A stretch of DNA of 6,222 nt from Holophagae bacterium (GTDB taxonomy: Bacteria; Acidobacteriota; Thermoanaerobaculia; Thermoanaerobaculales; Sulfomarinibacteraceae). Made by a program: the position numbers and the translations under genes. How positions within the stretch are numbered: the stretch's first letter is position 1; every line of letters starts with the position of its first letter. Below, one piece after another: positions 1 to 5,996 of the stretch. The notes under the pieces are model-generated. The model was not told the DNA's origin and did not search any database. It worked only from the letters and a program-made list of their open reading frames with translations. Where the stretch lies: positions 1 through 6,222 of the forward strand of contig JAUWTC010000165.1 in assembly GCA_030609785.1 (NCBI GenBank). Direction: 5' to 3'.

Positions 1-315
1 ACCTGGAGGACGAGCAAGAGAACAGCGCATTCTTACCGGTCCTATGATCTCCAAACGTCTTTCGAGTCTTTGCCCACAGGGTAGGAGGAATCCGTTCCTC
101 ACCTCCGACCCAATGACGATCTTCGATGCTCCAGGCACATCTTTCGGGCAGGCTGCCGGGTCGCCGGCATCGTCAACCGCCTCGAAATACACTCCTGGAT
201 CCTGAGCTACCCAACACGTTCTGGCCACTTCCCCCACCACCAAAGGGGGTAGGTCTCTCTGTGGGCCGCAACCGAGAAGAAGCCCAAAAGCAAAAAGGAA
301 ACCCAACCTACTCAA
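1..315 (-). CDS. Partial predicted lipoprotein, function unknown (3' end beyond window)
   Basis: This frame is open on the minus strand from a TTG at 315-313 to the left edge, giving 105 codons with no stop. The N-terminus reads MSRLGFLFAFGLLLGCG, which looks like a lipoprotein signal peptide: one Arg, a hydrophobic stretch at residues 4-14, and a lipobox LLGC with the lipidated Cys at residue 16. The exported part that follows (for example VVGEVARTCWVAQDPGVYFE) has ordinary protein composition and four further Cys, but I recognise no family. The only start in frame before the upstream TAG (334-336) that keeps the Arg is this TTG; a second TTG at 306 would drop it. The ribosome binding site is weak (GCGAG about 7 nt upstream). 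It lies 94 bp downstream of the sulfatase-like gene on the same strand, so it is probably the next operon member. It could instead be a decayed gene or chance open frame; the clean signal peptide argues against chance. Confidence 0.55.
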   Translation of the reverse strand, partial: MSRLGFLFAFGLLLGCGPQRDLPPLVVGEVARTCWVAQDPGVYFEAVDDAGDPAACPKDVPGASKIVIGSEVRNGFLLPCGQRLERRLEIIGPVRMRCSLARPPG

Positions 316-409
316 TGTTGTACTCGCTTGGCGCTAGCCCGCCATAATCCCTCGGTCAGATTCCAACGGCCGAAGAGTCGTTCAATCCTGTTCAACAGAA
401 CCTGGCCTG
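316..409. other. Short intergenic spacer between the two lipoprotein genes
   Basis: There are 94 bp between the stop of the sulfatase-like gene and the TTG of the next reading frame. I see only small symmetric elements: an 11-nt CTGTTCAACAG at 388-398 and, on the minus strand, a 5-bp stem TGGCG/CGCCA with a GGCTAG loop just before the downstream start. Neither is followed by a T-run, so there is no supported terminator, and read-through into the next gene is plausible. Confidence 0.4.
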
Positions 410-2179
410 TCACTGAACGTACCCCAGAGCCCTCAGGTCTTCCATGGTCTCGTCCGAGATCACCGACTGGGCTCCCGAGGGTCTGGGATGGGATCTCAAC
501 CATTTGTCAAGGACCTGACGGTTATTTCGGTAGGAGTCCAGATCATTCTCGCTCCTGTCGTCCTTCTCGGGAGGATCCAGCGCCAAATCAAACAGAAGAT
601 CTCCCTCTCGGTCGATCTCGTCAACCAGCTTCCATTGACCAAGGATCTGGGCAGCCAGCCCCATCCGAATATGGGGATCGTCCGGCCTCACCGTGTAACG
701 TGAGTAACTGACTGCAAAACCAGTGCCCTGAAGTGTTTGAAACAGGTTCCCTCGGATTCCGGCCGGCCTGTCGACTCCAAGATACTCCAGGAGAGACGGC
801 ATCAGGAGCCGAGTTTCTACAGTATCGGTTCGGCGTCCTACCAGTTCGGCTCCCGGAAAAGAAACCACGAGGGGCACGTTGATCGTTTCCTGGAAGAGAT
901 GTTTTCCATGTTTGTACTTCCCGTGATCGGCAAACTCTTCACCGTGGTCGGAAACGACAACGATGATGGTACGGTCCAGCAGGTCGCGCCTCTCAAGGTC
1001 GTCGATCAATTTCCCGAGCGTCGAATCCCAATACCGAATCTCCTCGTCGTAGCGATCACGAAGGAAATTCAGGTCAGCCTTGCCAACCGAAAACGGTGGA
1101 TCTAGCCCATAGTTGACCGTGTTGGCAATCTCGTTGAGCGCTTTGGATCGAACGAACTCCCCGCGATACTCAGGGTCTGAGAACTGGCCCAAGAAGGGAG
1201 CGGGCGCCTCATACGGATCGTGAGGGTCGATGTAGTGGAGGTATGCAAACCACTGCGTTGACTCGGCCGTGTTCAACCATTTTAAAAAAAGGCGATTGAC
1301 GGTGGCTGCCTGCTCCCATGGCTCCAGAACAAAAGTTTCGAATCCCTGATCGAAAGCATGACTCGGACCAATCAAGGGATTCGTCGACACCGCCATTGTC
1401 GTAAACCCTGCGTTGAGCAAGAGTTCCGCGAGCGTCACGTCCTGGTGCCTGAGCCCCAACCCGTCAACAGCTCTCATCTTGATGGAGTATCTACTCGTCA
1501 GCATCGACGCAATCGACGGCAGGGTCCAGGCCGCCGGCGCTATCGCCTTTTCAAACACAAGACTCCGAGCTCCCAAACGATCAAGATTAGGTGTCGTTTG
1601 ACGCTCATACCCATAAAGACTGCAGTGATCCGCACGAACAGTGTCTACCATCAGAAACAGAACGTTAGGACCCTCGGCTGCCTTTCGTCGGCGAACGGTC
1701 CTCCGACTTTCGACTACGATTTGTTTCCAACCGGATTCCGTACCTTCCGGATCGTGGTTCCTCTGAAAGAAAGTCGCCTTGACCTTCTGCCCCGCGAATT
1801 CCTTGAGATCGATGACATACTCGAACGATTCGTGGGACTTTGACGAGCGAAGCTGTTTGCGCGCCACTGATTGACCATTAATCTCCACGACAAAATCCGC
1901 CGGCCCTATCGACCCTTTCTCTCCCTTGTCACGACTGCGTATTCGCCCCGATACCCTCAGGACCTGCATCTTCCCCGGATGCAAAACGACCTCAAAACGA
2001 GGAGCCTTGGCGGGCGCTTTTCTCCCCTCGTGTTTCGCCCGACCCAGCACATTGTCAACCACTTTACTGGACCACAAGGGTTCCTTCGATATATCCGAAA
2101 CACCACACGCACTCAACCCGAAGGCGAGGATCATCAAGATACAAACGTAAAGGCACTTCATACTCGAATATTCTTTCAT
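410..2179 (-). CDS. Sulfatase-like (alkaline phosphatase superfamily) lipoprotein hydrolase/transferase
   Basis: The 589-residue product starts with a lipoprotein signal (hydrophobic 9-24, lipobox LSAC, Cys25), so it should be anchored in the cell envelope. Residues about 60-160 look like a beta-rich accessory domain of unknown role. The catalytic domain starts at PNVLFLMVDTVRADHCSLYG (171-190, metal-ligand Asp179 and Asp184 region). It continues with WTLPSIASMLTS (218-229), HYIDPHDPY (315-323), VVSDHGEEFADHG (408-420, Asp411/His412) and KHGKHLFQE (423-431), and ends with the usual LMPSLLEYLGV segment. The nucleophile position aligns to Thr219 (T-x-P-S), not the Cys or Ser of formylglycine sulfatases. 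Thr at this site is known in phosphoethanolamine and phosphoglycerol transferases of the same superfamily, so the substrate may be a phosphoester. I chose the ATG at 2179 because it overlaps the upstream TGA (ATGA) and has a good ribosome binding site. A second ATG at 2161 is possible. The frame stays open further upstream, but only in the shadow of the glycosyltransferase gene. Confidence 0.9.
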   Translation of the reverse strand: MKEYSSMKCLYVCILMILAFGLSACGVSDISKEPLWSSKVVDNVLGRAKHEGRKAPAKAPRFEVVLHPGKMQVLRVSGRIRSRDKGEKGSIGPADFVVEINGQSVARKQLRSSKSHESFEYVIDLKEFAGQKVKATFFQRNHDPEGTESGWKQIVVESRRTVRRRKAAEGPNVLFLMVDTVRADHCSLYGYERQTTPNLDRLGARSLVFEKAIAPAAWTLPSIASMLTSRYSIKMRAVDGLGLRHQDVTLAELLLNAGFTTMAVSTNPLIGPSHAFDQGFETFVLEPWEQAATVNRLFLKWLNTAESTQWFAYLHYIDPHDPYEAPAPFLGQFSDPEYRGEFVRSKALNEIANTVNYGLDPPFSVGKADLNFLRDRYDEEIRYWDSTLGKLIDDLERRDLLDRTIIVVVSDHGEEFADHGKYKHGKHLFQETINVPLVVSFPGAELVGRRTDTVETRLLMPSLLEYLGVDRPAGIRGNLFQTLQGTGFAVSYSRYTVRPDDPHIRMGLAAQILGQWKLVDEIDREGDLLFDLALDPPEKDDRSENDLDSYRNNRQVLDKWLRSHPRPSGAQSVISDETMEDLRALGYVQ

Positions 2180-3057
2180 AGAGACCCTCTTCCTCCCAAA
2201 CCGACCAGGCCTGAGACAAAGGCTCCCCGGCATCGCAAGTCCATCCTTTCCGGCAGAGACGTCCGTACGACAACGGTCTTGGCTGCGAGCACAGCACCCG
2301 CCAAAAGGGGCCGGAGGATCAGAGACCAGGCCAGAACCGGATTCCCGGTAACCAGTCTCCGCGTTGCCGCTCCCGCCACCCTTTGTCTCTGAAGAAAAGG
2401 GTCCAGTGTGTCGTAATGATGCCGATGGTGGCAGACGGCCTTTTCTCCATAAACAACGCCCCATCCACGCCGTGACCAACGCCATGCCTGCTCGGTATCC
2501 TCGAAACAGGCGGTTCGATAGGTCTCATCAAAGGGTTCCGAGAGAAACCACTGGGTCGGCGCGGAGAAGTTTGACCCGTAGACGCTGGTGAAGGGGACCG
2601 GCCCCCCGTTGGTCAGCCCCTTGAACCAGAACTGCGGGCCTTCGGGCGCCAAAAAGCGCATGACGGGCGTGATCTCCCGGGAGGGATCCCATTCGATTCG
2701 CCCCTGGACTCCGACATCGCCATCCCCCGCCAAGGCCATGTGAGCCGCAAGCGTCAAAGGCAATGGGATGGTGTCGTCCCCCAGCAAGAGAACCCGCTCG
2801 GCCTGAGCATGAGAGATGCCGAGGTTCCTGGCCCCCGCGGGACCGATGCCTTCGGTTTTCAGTGTCTTGAGCTCGAAAGCCCCGAATGTCTGTCGGGCCA
2901 ACCACGCCGATGTGTCGTCGTCCGAACCGTCGTCGACGACGACAACCTCAAAAGACTTCGAAGGAAACTCCTGTTTTTCGAGGGCGTCGAGGGTCAACTC
3001 AAGGGTCGATCGACGGTTCCGGGTAGGAATGACGACGGTCAGGGCTGGACCGGCCAC
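2176..3057 (-). CDS. Family 2 glycosyltransferase (GT-A fold)
   Basis: The 293-residue product would transfer a sugar from a nucleotide donor onto a growing glycan in the cytoplasm or at the inner membrane face. It opens with LTVVIPTRNR (6-15) and has the nucleotide-binding VVVDDGSDDDT (39-49). The GPAGARNLG segment (72-80) and the metal-binding LLLGDDT (90-96, Asp94/Asp95) are typical of GT-A family 2. The likely catalytic-base motif is CFEDTEQAWR (184-193, Glu186/Asp187), followed by a His-rich CHHRHHYD and RQRVAG (223-228). A hydrophobic stretch at about 240-263 may bring the protein to the membrane. The start is GTG at 3057, preceded by GGAG at 5 nt spacing; the conserved first strand begins at residue 6, so little or nothing is missing. 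It lies 12 bp after the ABC ATPase and overlaps the next gene by 4 bp. The donor and acceptor sugars cannot be read from the sequence. Confidence 0.93.
   Translation of the reverse strand: MAGPALTVVIPTRNRRSTLELTLDALEKQEFPSKSFEVVVVDDGSDDDTSAWLARQTFGAFELKTLKTEGIGPAGARNLGISHAQAERVLLLGDDTIPLPLTLAAHMALAGDGDVGVQGRIEWDPSREITPVMRFLAPEGPQFWFKGLTNGGPVPFTSVYGSNFSAPTQWFLSEPFDETYRTACFEDTEQAWRWSRRGWGVVYGEKAVCHHRHHYDTLDPFLQRQRVAGAATRRLVTGNPVLAWSLILRPLLAGAVLAAKTVVVRTSLPERMDLRCRGAFVSGLVGLGGRGSL
2185..2194 (-). promoter_or_regulatory. Ribosome binding site deciding the sulfatase-like start
   Basis: On the minus strand the sequence AGGAAGAGGG ends 5 nt before the ATG at 2179. It lies inside the 3' end of the glycosyltransferase gene, and the start overlaps that gene's stop as ATGA. 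Both points favour 2179 over the in-frame ATG at 2161, which has no comparable site. Confidence 0.65.
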
Positions 3058-3062
3058 AGCAT

Positions 3063-3066
3063 CTCC
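3063..3066 (-). promoter_or_regulatory. Ribosome binding site supporting a GTG start
   Basis: GGAG on the minus strand lies 5 nt before the GTG at 3057, within the 12-bp gap after the ATPase stop. A nearby ATG at 3062 is out of frame with the glycosyltransferase, so GTG is the best supported start. Confidence 0.55.
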
Positions 3067-3069
3067 GAA

Positions 3070-3849
3070 TTACGACCGCGCCATGATCATCGCCTGGTTT
3101 CCATTTTGACTCTCGACCCACGCTCGGTATTCGGAGGTCACATCATCCACCGAACCACTGGCCTTTACCTTTCCATGATCCAACCAAAGACACGAGCTGC
3201 ATATCTTTTCGATGGCGCTCAGACTATGAGAGACCAGGACCGTCGTCACGCCCCGATCCTGGAAGTCCCGCATCCGGCGGTTGCACTTCGCCTGAAAACG
3301 CTGGTCTCCGACGGAGAGCACCTCGTCCAGCAACAAAATGCTGGGATCGACGGTTGTGGCGATCGCGAATGCCAGGCGGACGATCATTCCGGTCGAGTAG
3401 GTACGGATTGGATGGTCGATGAACTCACCCAGTTCCGAGAAATCGATGATCTCGTTGACCCGTTCGCTCATGTCCCCCCACGAACGCCCCAGCAAAGCGC
3501 CGTTGAAGAATATGTTCTCCCGGCCGGACAACTCAAACTCGAACCCGGTCCCCAACTCGATGATCGGAGCAATTTCTCCGCGCATCGTCGCTACACCCTC
3601 CGAGGGCCGGAGGATCCCTGCGGCAATCCTCAGCATTGTGCTCTTTCCCGCGCCGTTGTGGCCGATGACACCCAAAGTGGCTCCGCTTGGGATGTCAAAG
3701 GTGATATTGTCCAGGGCCCGCATCGTCCGGTAACTCAGCTTCCGGGTCACACGCCGAATGACCCACTCCTTGAACGAGGTGATCCCGCCTTCGTTCGAGA
3801 GCTTGAAGTCCAAGGAGACGTTCCGAAATTCAATCGATGTTGCGTTCAC
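3070..3849 (-). CDS. wzt: ABC transporter ATP-binding protein, polysaccharide export (Wzt type)
   Basis: The 259-residue nucleotide-binding subunit would drive ATP-dependent export of a lipid-linked polysaccharide with the adjacent permease. Walker A is GHNGAGKST (63-71). The ELGTGFEFELSGRENI stretch (98-113) is characteristic of the O-antigen, capsule and teichoic acid exporter ATPases. The signature is YSTGM (151-155), Walker B is ILLLDEVLSVGD (171-182), and the H-loop is LVSHS with His208. The protein ends soon after the core domain (SEYRAWVESQ and a short tail). It therefore lacks the C-terminal glycan-binding domain found in the longer Wzt proteins of reducing-end-modified O-antigens, and resembles the short Wzt/KpsT/TagH-core form. 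The start is GTG at 3849, 6 bp after the permease stop, with GAGG overlapping that stop as a likely ribosome binding site. The gene symbol reflects family type only; the exported polymer is unknown. Confidence 0.93.
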   Translation of the reverse strand: MNATSIEFRNVSLDFKLSNEGGITSFKEWVIRRVTRKLSYRTMRALDNITFDIPSGATLGVIGHNGAGKSTMLRIAAGILRPSEGVATMRGEIAPIIELGTGFEFELSGRENIFFNGALLGRSWGDMSERVNEIIDFSELGEFIDHPIRTYSTGMIVRLAFAIATTVDPSILLLDEVLSVGDQRFQAKCNRRMRDFQDRGVTTVLVSHSLSAIEKICSSCLWLDHGKVKASGSVDDVTSEYRAWVESQNGNQAMIMARS

Positions 3850-3855
3850 AGCGCC

Positions 3856-4689
3856 TCACAGGTGGTGGTAGAAATTTCTGGAAAGCCGGTGAAACACCAG
3901 CCAACCGAGGACCAGGGCGACGACAGCGGAAATGACGCTGGCCTGGATGACATGACCCGCGGGAAGCTGACCGAGGTATATAGGATCTCTGGCCAACTTG
4001 AAGAGGTGGGTCAAGGGATTGCCTCGAACCAACCATAAGTACTTGTAGGGGATGATCGAGATCGGATAGATGATCGGCGTCATGTACATCAGACCGATGG
4101 TCGCCACCTGGTACATGTGTGAGACATCCTCGAAATACACCGCCAACGCCGACAAAAAGAAAGACACGCCGAGCGTGAAGACTCCGATGATCAAAAAGGC
4201 AACCGGCAAAAAGAACACGGCCGGACGAATCGGCGCGTCAAGCACCATCATGATGACGAAGAGCGGAATGTAGGCGAGGCAAAGATTCACCAGCCCGGAG
4301 ATCGTCGTCGAGATTGCAAAAATCGACTTCGGGACCCGAACCTTCTTCATCAGGCCCCCGTTCCACGAAAGGCTGGTCATCGAGGTCACGGTGGTCTGTG
4401 AGAAAAACCCGAAGACCAGATACTCGGACAGGAAGTAGACAGCGTAGGGTTCGATGCCTTCAAAGCGGAAAAGCGCTGAGAAGACAACCGTCAGGATGAT
4501 CATCAGCAGGAGGGGATTGAGCATCGTCCAGAAGAACCCTATAACCGAACGCTTGTAGCGAACGGTCAGATCCCTCTTGACAAGGCTGGCCAACAAATGG
4601 CTGTGCCGAGCCAGGTCCCGCAGTTCCTCAAGCGTGCCGACTCGATGCTCAGCGGCATTGACCAGGACGGTACTCGAACTCTCGATCAT
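3856..4689 (-). CDS. wzm: ABC-2 type polysaccharide export permease (Wzm type)
   Basis: The 277-residue integral inner-membrane protein would form the export channel partnered by the downstream ATPase. After a cytoplasmic N-terminus, the conserved stretch RDLTVRYKRSVIGFFWTMLN (39-58) is the hallmark amphipathic/first-helix region of Wzm, KpsM and TagG permeases. Hydrophobic segments follow at about 53-74, 84-102, 124-150, 157-185, 195-214 and 247-267, matching the six helices usual for the family. The C-terminal half has the typical YFEDVSHMYQVATIGLMYMT run and PIIYPISIIP, then NPLTHLFKLARDPIYLG. Length and order (permease first, ATPase next) are standard. The ATG at 4689 has only a weak upstream ribosome binding site. 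It is the first gene of the minus-strand operon, and its leader runs into the large palindrome described separately. Confidence 0.92.
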   Translation of the reverse strand: MIESSSTVLVNAAEHRVGTLEELRDLARHSHLLASLVKRDLTVRYKRSVIGFFWTMLNPLLLMIILTVVFSALFRFEGIEPYAVYFLSEYLVFGFFSQTTVTSMTSLSWNGGLMKKVRVPKSIFAISTTISGLVNLCLAYIPLFVIMMVLDAPIRPAVFFLPVAFLIIGVFTLGVSFFLSALAVYFEDVSHMYQVATIGLMYMTPIIYPISIIPYKYLWLVRGNPLTHLFKLARDPIYLGQLPAGHVIQASVISAVVALVLGWLVFHRLSRNFYHHL

Positions 4690-4739
4690 CGCCGGATTCT
4701 ACACGAACGGATCTGTGTGTTTCCAATATCGGTCCCTAA

Positions 4740-4915
4740 CCCGCACTTCTCACCAGTTTTCGTAGCGAGGCCGTCGAGGCGCTGTGCCCAGTGGAGTTTT
4801 CGATCTGAGGGGCGCGGAAGCGTACTTGACAGTACGTTGAGCACCCCGAGGTGAGAAAGTGCCGCTGGGTGCGGTGCATCGGCGGCCGCAGTAGATCACT
4901 GGTGAGAAGTGCGGG
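4740..4915 (+). repeat. Core palindrome of 176 bp, possible structured RNA or palindromic repeat element
   Basis: The ends are an 18-bp perfect inverted repeat: CCCGCACTTCTCACCAGT at 4740-4757 and its reverse complement at 4898-4915. Inside, two imperfect arms (about 4758-4820 and 4837-4897) pair along most of their length. The centre is a perfect 6-bp stem CGTACT (4821-4826)/AGTACG (4831-4836) with a TGAC loop. In my hand alignment, 9 of the roughly 20 substitutions in the inner arms are G-U wobbles if the plus strand is the RNA, and only about 2 would be wobbles on the minus strand. Reading outward, a GGTGAGAA-GTGC word occurs at 4850-4863 and again at 4901-4912. It could be a transcribed hairpin RNA, a leader element of the plus-strand gene, or a dispersed non-autonomous palindromic element; the sequence alone cannot decide. 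Confidence 0.8.
4821..4836 (+). repeat. Central hairpin of the palindrome
   Basis: CGTACT and AGTACG are perfect complements around a 4-nt TGAC loop. This is the symmetry centre (about 4828.5) of the core palindrome, and would be the tip of the hairpin if the whole element folds. Confidence 0.8.
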
Positions 4916-4991
4916 CTAGATCGGGTCATCGGGCCATTCTGCGGATTTGGAGCCGATATTGGAAACACACAGATCCAATGGCGCTTCGCGC

Positions 4992-4996
4992 AGGAG
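4992..4996 (+). promoter_or_regulatory. Ribosome binding site upstream of the plus-strand glycosyltransferase
   Basis: AGGAG lies 11 nt before the ATG at 5008. It is too close (2 nt) to the ATG at 4999 and downstream of the ATG at 4978, so it supports 5008 as the main start, although the spacing is at the long end of normal. Confidence 0.45.
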
Positions 4997-5007
4997 AGAT
5001 GAGTACA

Positions 5008-5991
5008 ATGGGAACCTTGATGCCGGATTCACCTTTCCTACCCAACCTTTCGGTTGTAATTCCGACTCACAACACACGGGAGTTGACGTTGGAGGCCGTT
5101 GCTTCGGTCAAAGCCGAGGCCCCGCCTGACACGGAGATTGTCGTCGTCGATGACGGATCCTCGGACGGCACCTCCCAGGCCCTGGCCGAGCGGTGGCCGG
5201 AGGTGGTGGTCCTTCGAAACGAGACACCGGCGGGGTTTTCGGTGTCGGCCAACCGAGGTCTGGCCCAAGCCCGAGCCCGGATCGTGCTCCTGCTCAATAG
5301 CGATGCTGCCCTGACTCCAGGGTCGCTCCTGCCGATGTTTGATGCCTTCGAAAGCGATGACCGCCTCGGTATCGCAGGGGCGGCGCTGCAGTATCCCGAC
5401 GGGTCACCCCAGTGGAGTGGCGGGTGCTTTCCGTCCCTGCCCTGGCTCTTCGCGTTGACCAGCGGCATCGCCGTCTTCGCCGGCGCCCTCCCCTTCTATC
5501 GCCGCTTCAAGAAGCCTGGATCTCCAGGGGACGGACCGGTTGACTGGGTGACCGGCGCTGCGATGGCCCTCAGACGGCAGGTTTGGGACGATCTCGGCCC
5601 GCTGGACGAGCATTACCGCTTTTACGGCCAAGATCTGGACCTGTGCCGCAAAGCCTCAAGGGCGGGTTGGAAGATCGCTTTGATCCCGCAATTCGTCGTC
5701 ACCCACCACCACGGCGCCACAATAGGCTCAAGCGACGGCACGACAGGTCCTGCCAACCCCGAGCACCTATGGTCCGACATCCTTCGTTTCGTCGAAATCA
5801 ACGACGGCCCTCGGTCCGCCAGTCGGGCCCGGAGGGTGATGCAGATTGGAGCCCGGCTCCGACTGGGTGCGACGGCCCTTGTCACTCCTTTCGGTTCACA
5901 AAGAACTCGAGAGGCGCGGCAAGTCCGAAGGACCCTGTATCGAAAGGCTGCCGATGCGTTGCGGGTTGGAAACTCGAAACTGGAAACTTGA
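5008..5991 (+). CDS. Family 2 glycosyltransferase, rhamnosyltransferase-like
   Basis: The 327-residue product is a GT-A family 2 enzyme, expected to add a sugar to a lipid-linked glycan on the cytoplasmic side. It has LSVVIPTHN (14-22), IVVVDDGSSDGT (44-55), ANRGLAQARARIVLLLNSDA (81-100, with NSD in the DXD position) and YPDGSPQWSGG (129-139). The acceptor-side block follows: DWVTGAAMALRRQVWDDLG (179-197) and FYGQDLDLCRKASRAGW (205-221), where GQD sits in the place of the usual ED catalytic motif and Asp209 is kept. HHHGATIG follows at 233-240. This block is typical of the WbbL-like rhamnosyltransferase group, but the sugar is not proven. Starts at 4978 and 4999 are possible; 5008 is preferred for its ribosome binding site. 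The last residues (NSKLET) and the stop lie inside a heptamer tandem repeat. It is transcribed away from the export operon and shares the palindromic leader region with it. Confidence 0.92.
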   Translation: MGTLMPDSPFLPNLSVVIPTHNTRELTLEAVASVKAEAPPDTEIVVVDDGSSDGTSQALAERWPEVVVLRNETPAGFSVSANRGLAQARARIVLLLNSDAALTPGSLLPMFDAFESDDRLGIAGAALQYPDGSPQWSGGCFPSLPWLFALTSGIAVFAGALPFYRRFKKPGSPGDGPVDWVTGAAMALRRQVWDDLGPLDEHYRFYGQDLDLCRKASRAGWKIALIPQFVVTHHHGATIGSSDGTTGPANPEHLWSDILRFVEINDGPRSASRARRVMQIGARLRLGATALVTPFGSQRTREARQVRRTLYRKAADALRVGNSKLET

Positions 5992-5996
5992 AACTG
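5969..5996 (+). repeat. Four tandem heptamers GAAACTN across the stop codon
   Basis: Four consecutive units GAAACTC, GAAACTG, GAAACTT and GAAACTG occur without gaps. The stop codon TGA (5989-5991) falls in the third/fourth unit. A 7-bp period is not a multiple of three, so loss or gain of a unit would shift the frame at the extreme C-terminus of the glycosyltransferase and move its stop. Confidence 0.85.

Larger units (their letters stand above)
4709..4976. repeat. 24-bp perfect outer inverted repeats enclosing a palindromic element
   Basis: The left arm at 4709-4732 begins GGATCTGTGTGTTTCC. It is the exact reverse complement of the right arm at 4953-4976, which ends GGAAACACACAGATCC. All 24 positions match; weaker similarity continues inward for about 7 nt. 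The arms end 20 bp before the permease ATG on one side and 1 bp before an in-frame ATG (4978) on the other, so each divergent gene is preceded by the same 24-nt sequence in the same relative orientation. I see no target-site duplication outside the arms. Between outer and middle arms the right side is 30 bp longer (37 versus 7 bp) and contains an imperfect tandem 8-mer ATCGGGTC/ATCGGGCC at 4920-4935. Confidence 0.9.
4690..5007. other. Divergent intergenic region filled by a compound palindrome
   Basis: This 318-bp stretch separates the minus-strand export operon from the plus-strand glycosyltransferase and must hold the promoters for one or both. I cannot assign a credible -35/-10 pair. Nearly all of it (4709-4976) belongs to a nested set of inverted repeats. 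No coding capacity is supported; short open frames here are by-products of the repeats. Confidence 0.75.

Noticed and set aside
231..249. CCCCC/GGGGG hairpin as a possible terminator
   Set aside because: It has only 5 bp with a 9-nt loop and no T-run, and it lies within the partial lipoprotein frame.
2180..2485. Upstream extension of the sulfatase-like frame to 691 residues
   Set aside because: The extra 102 codons overlap the glycosyltransferase gene out of frame and would bury the lipoprotein signal peptide inside the protein. The ATG at 2179 has a good ribosome binding site and the signal peptide follows directly.
2740..4038. Plus-strand open frame of 432 codons antisense to the glycosyltransferase, ATPase and permease genes
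   Set aside because: It lies opposite three well-supported genes with clear motifs. Its translation is rich in Arg, Asp, Pro and Gln and has no recognisable domain. It is a typical antisense shadow in GC-rich DNA.
4826..4831. TTGACA, a perfect -35 consensus at the centre of the palindrome
   Set aside because: No AT-rich -10 box lies 16-18 bp downstream (the sequence there is GAGGTGA). The hexamer is explained by the central hairpin and its loop.
4740..4915. CRISPR array or insertion sequence in the intergenic region
   Set aside because: The repeats are inverted rather than regularly spaced direct repeats. No transposase frame lies between the outer arms, and no target-site duplication is visible.
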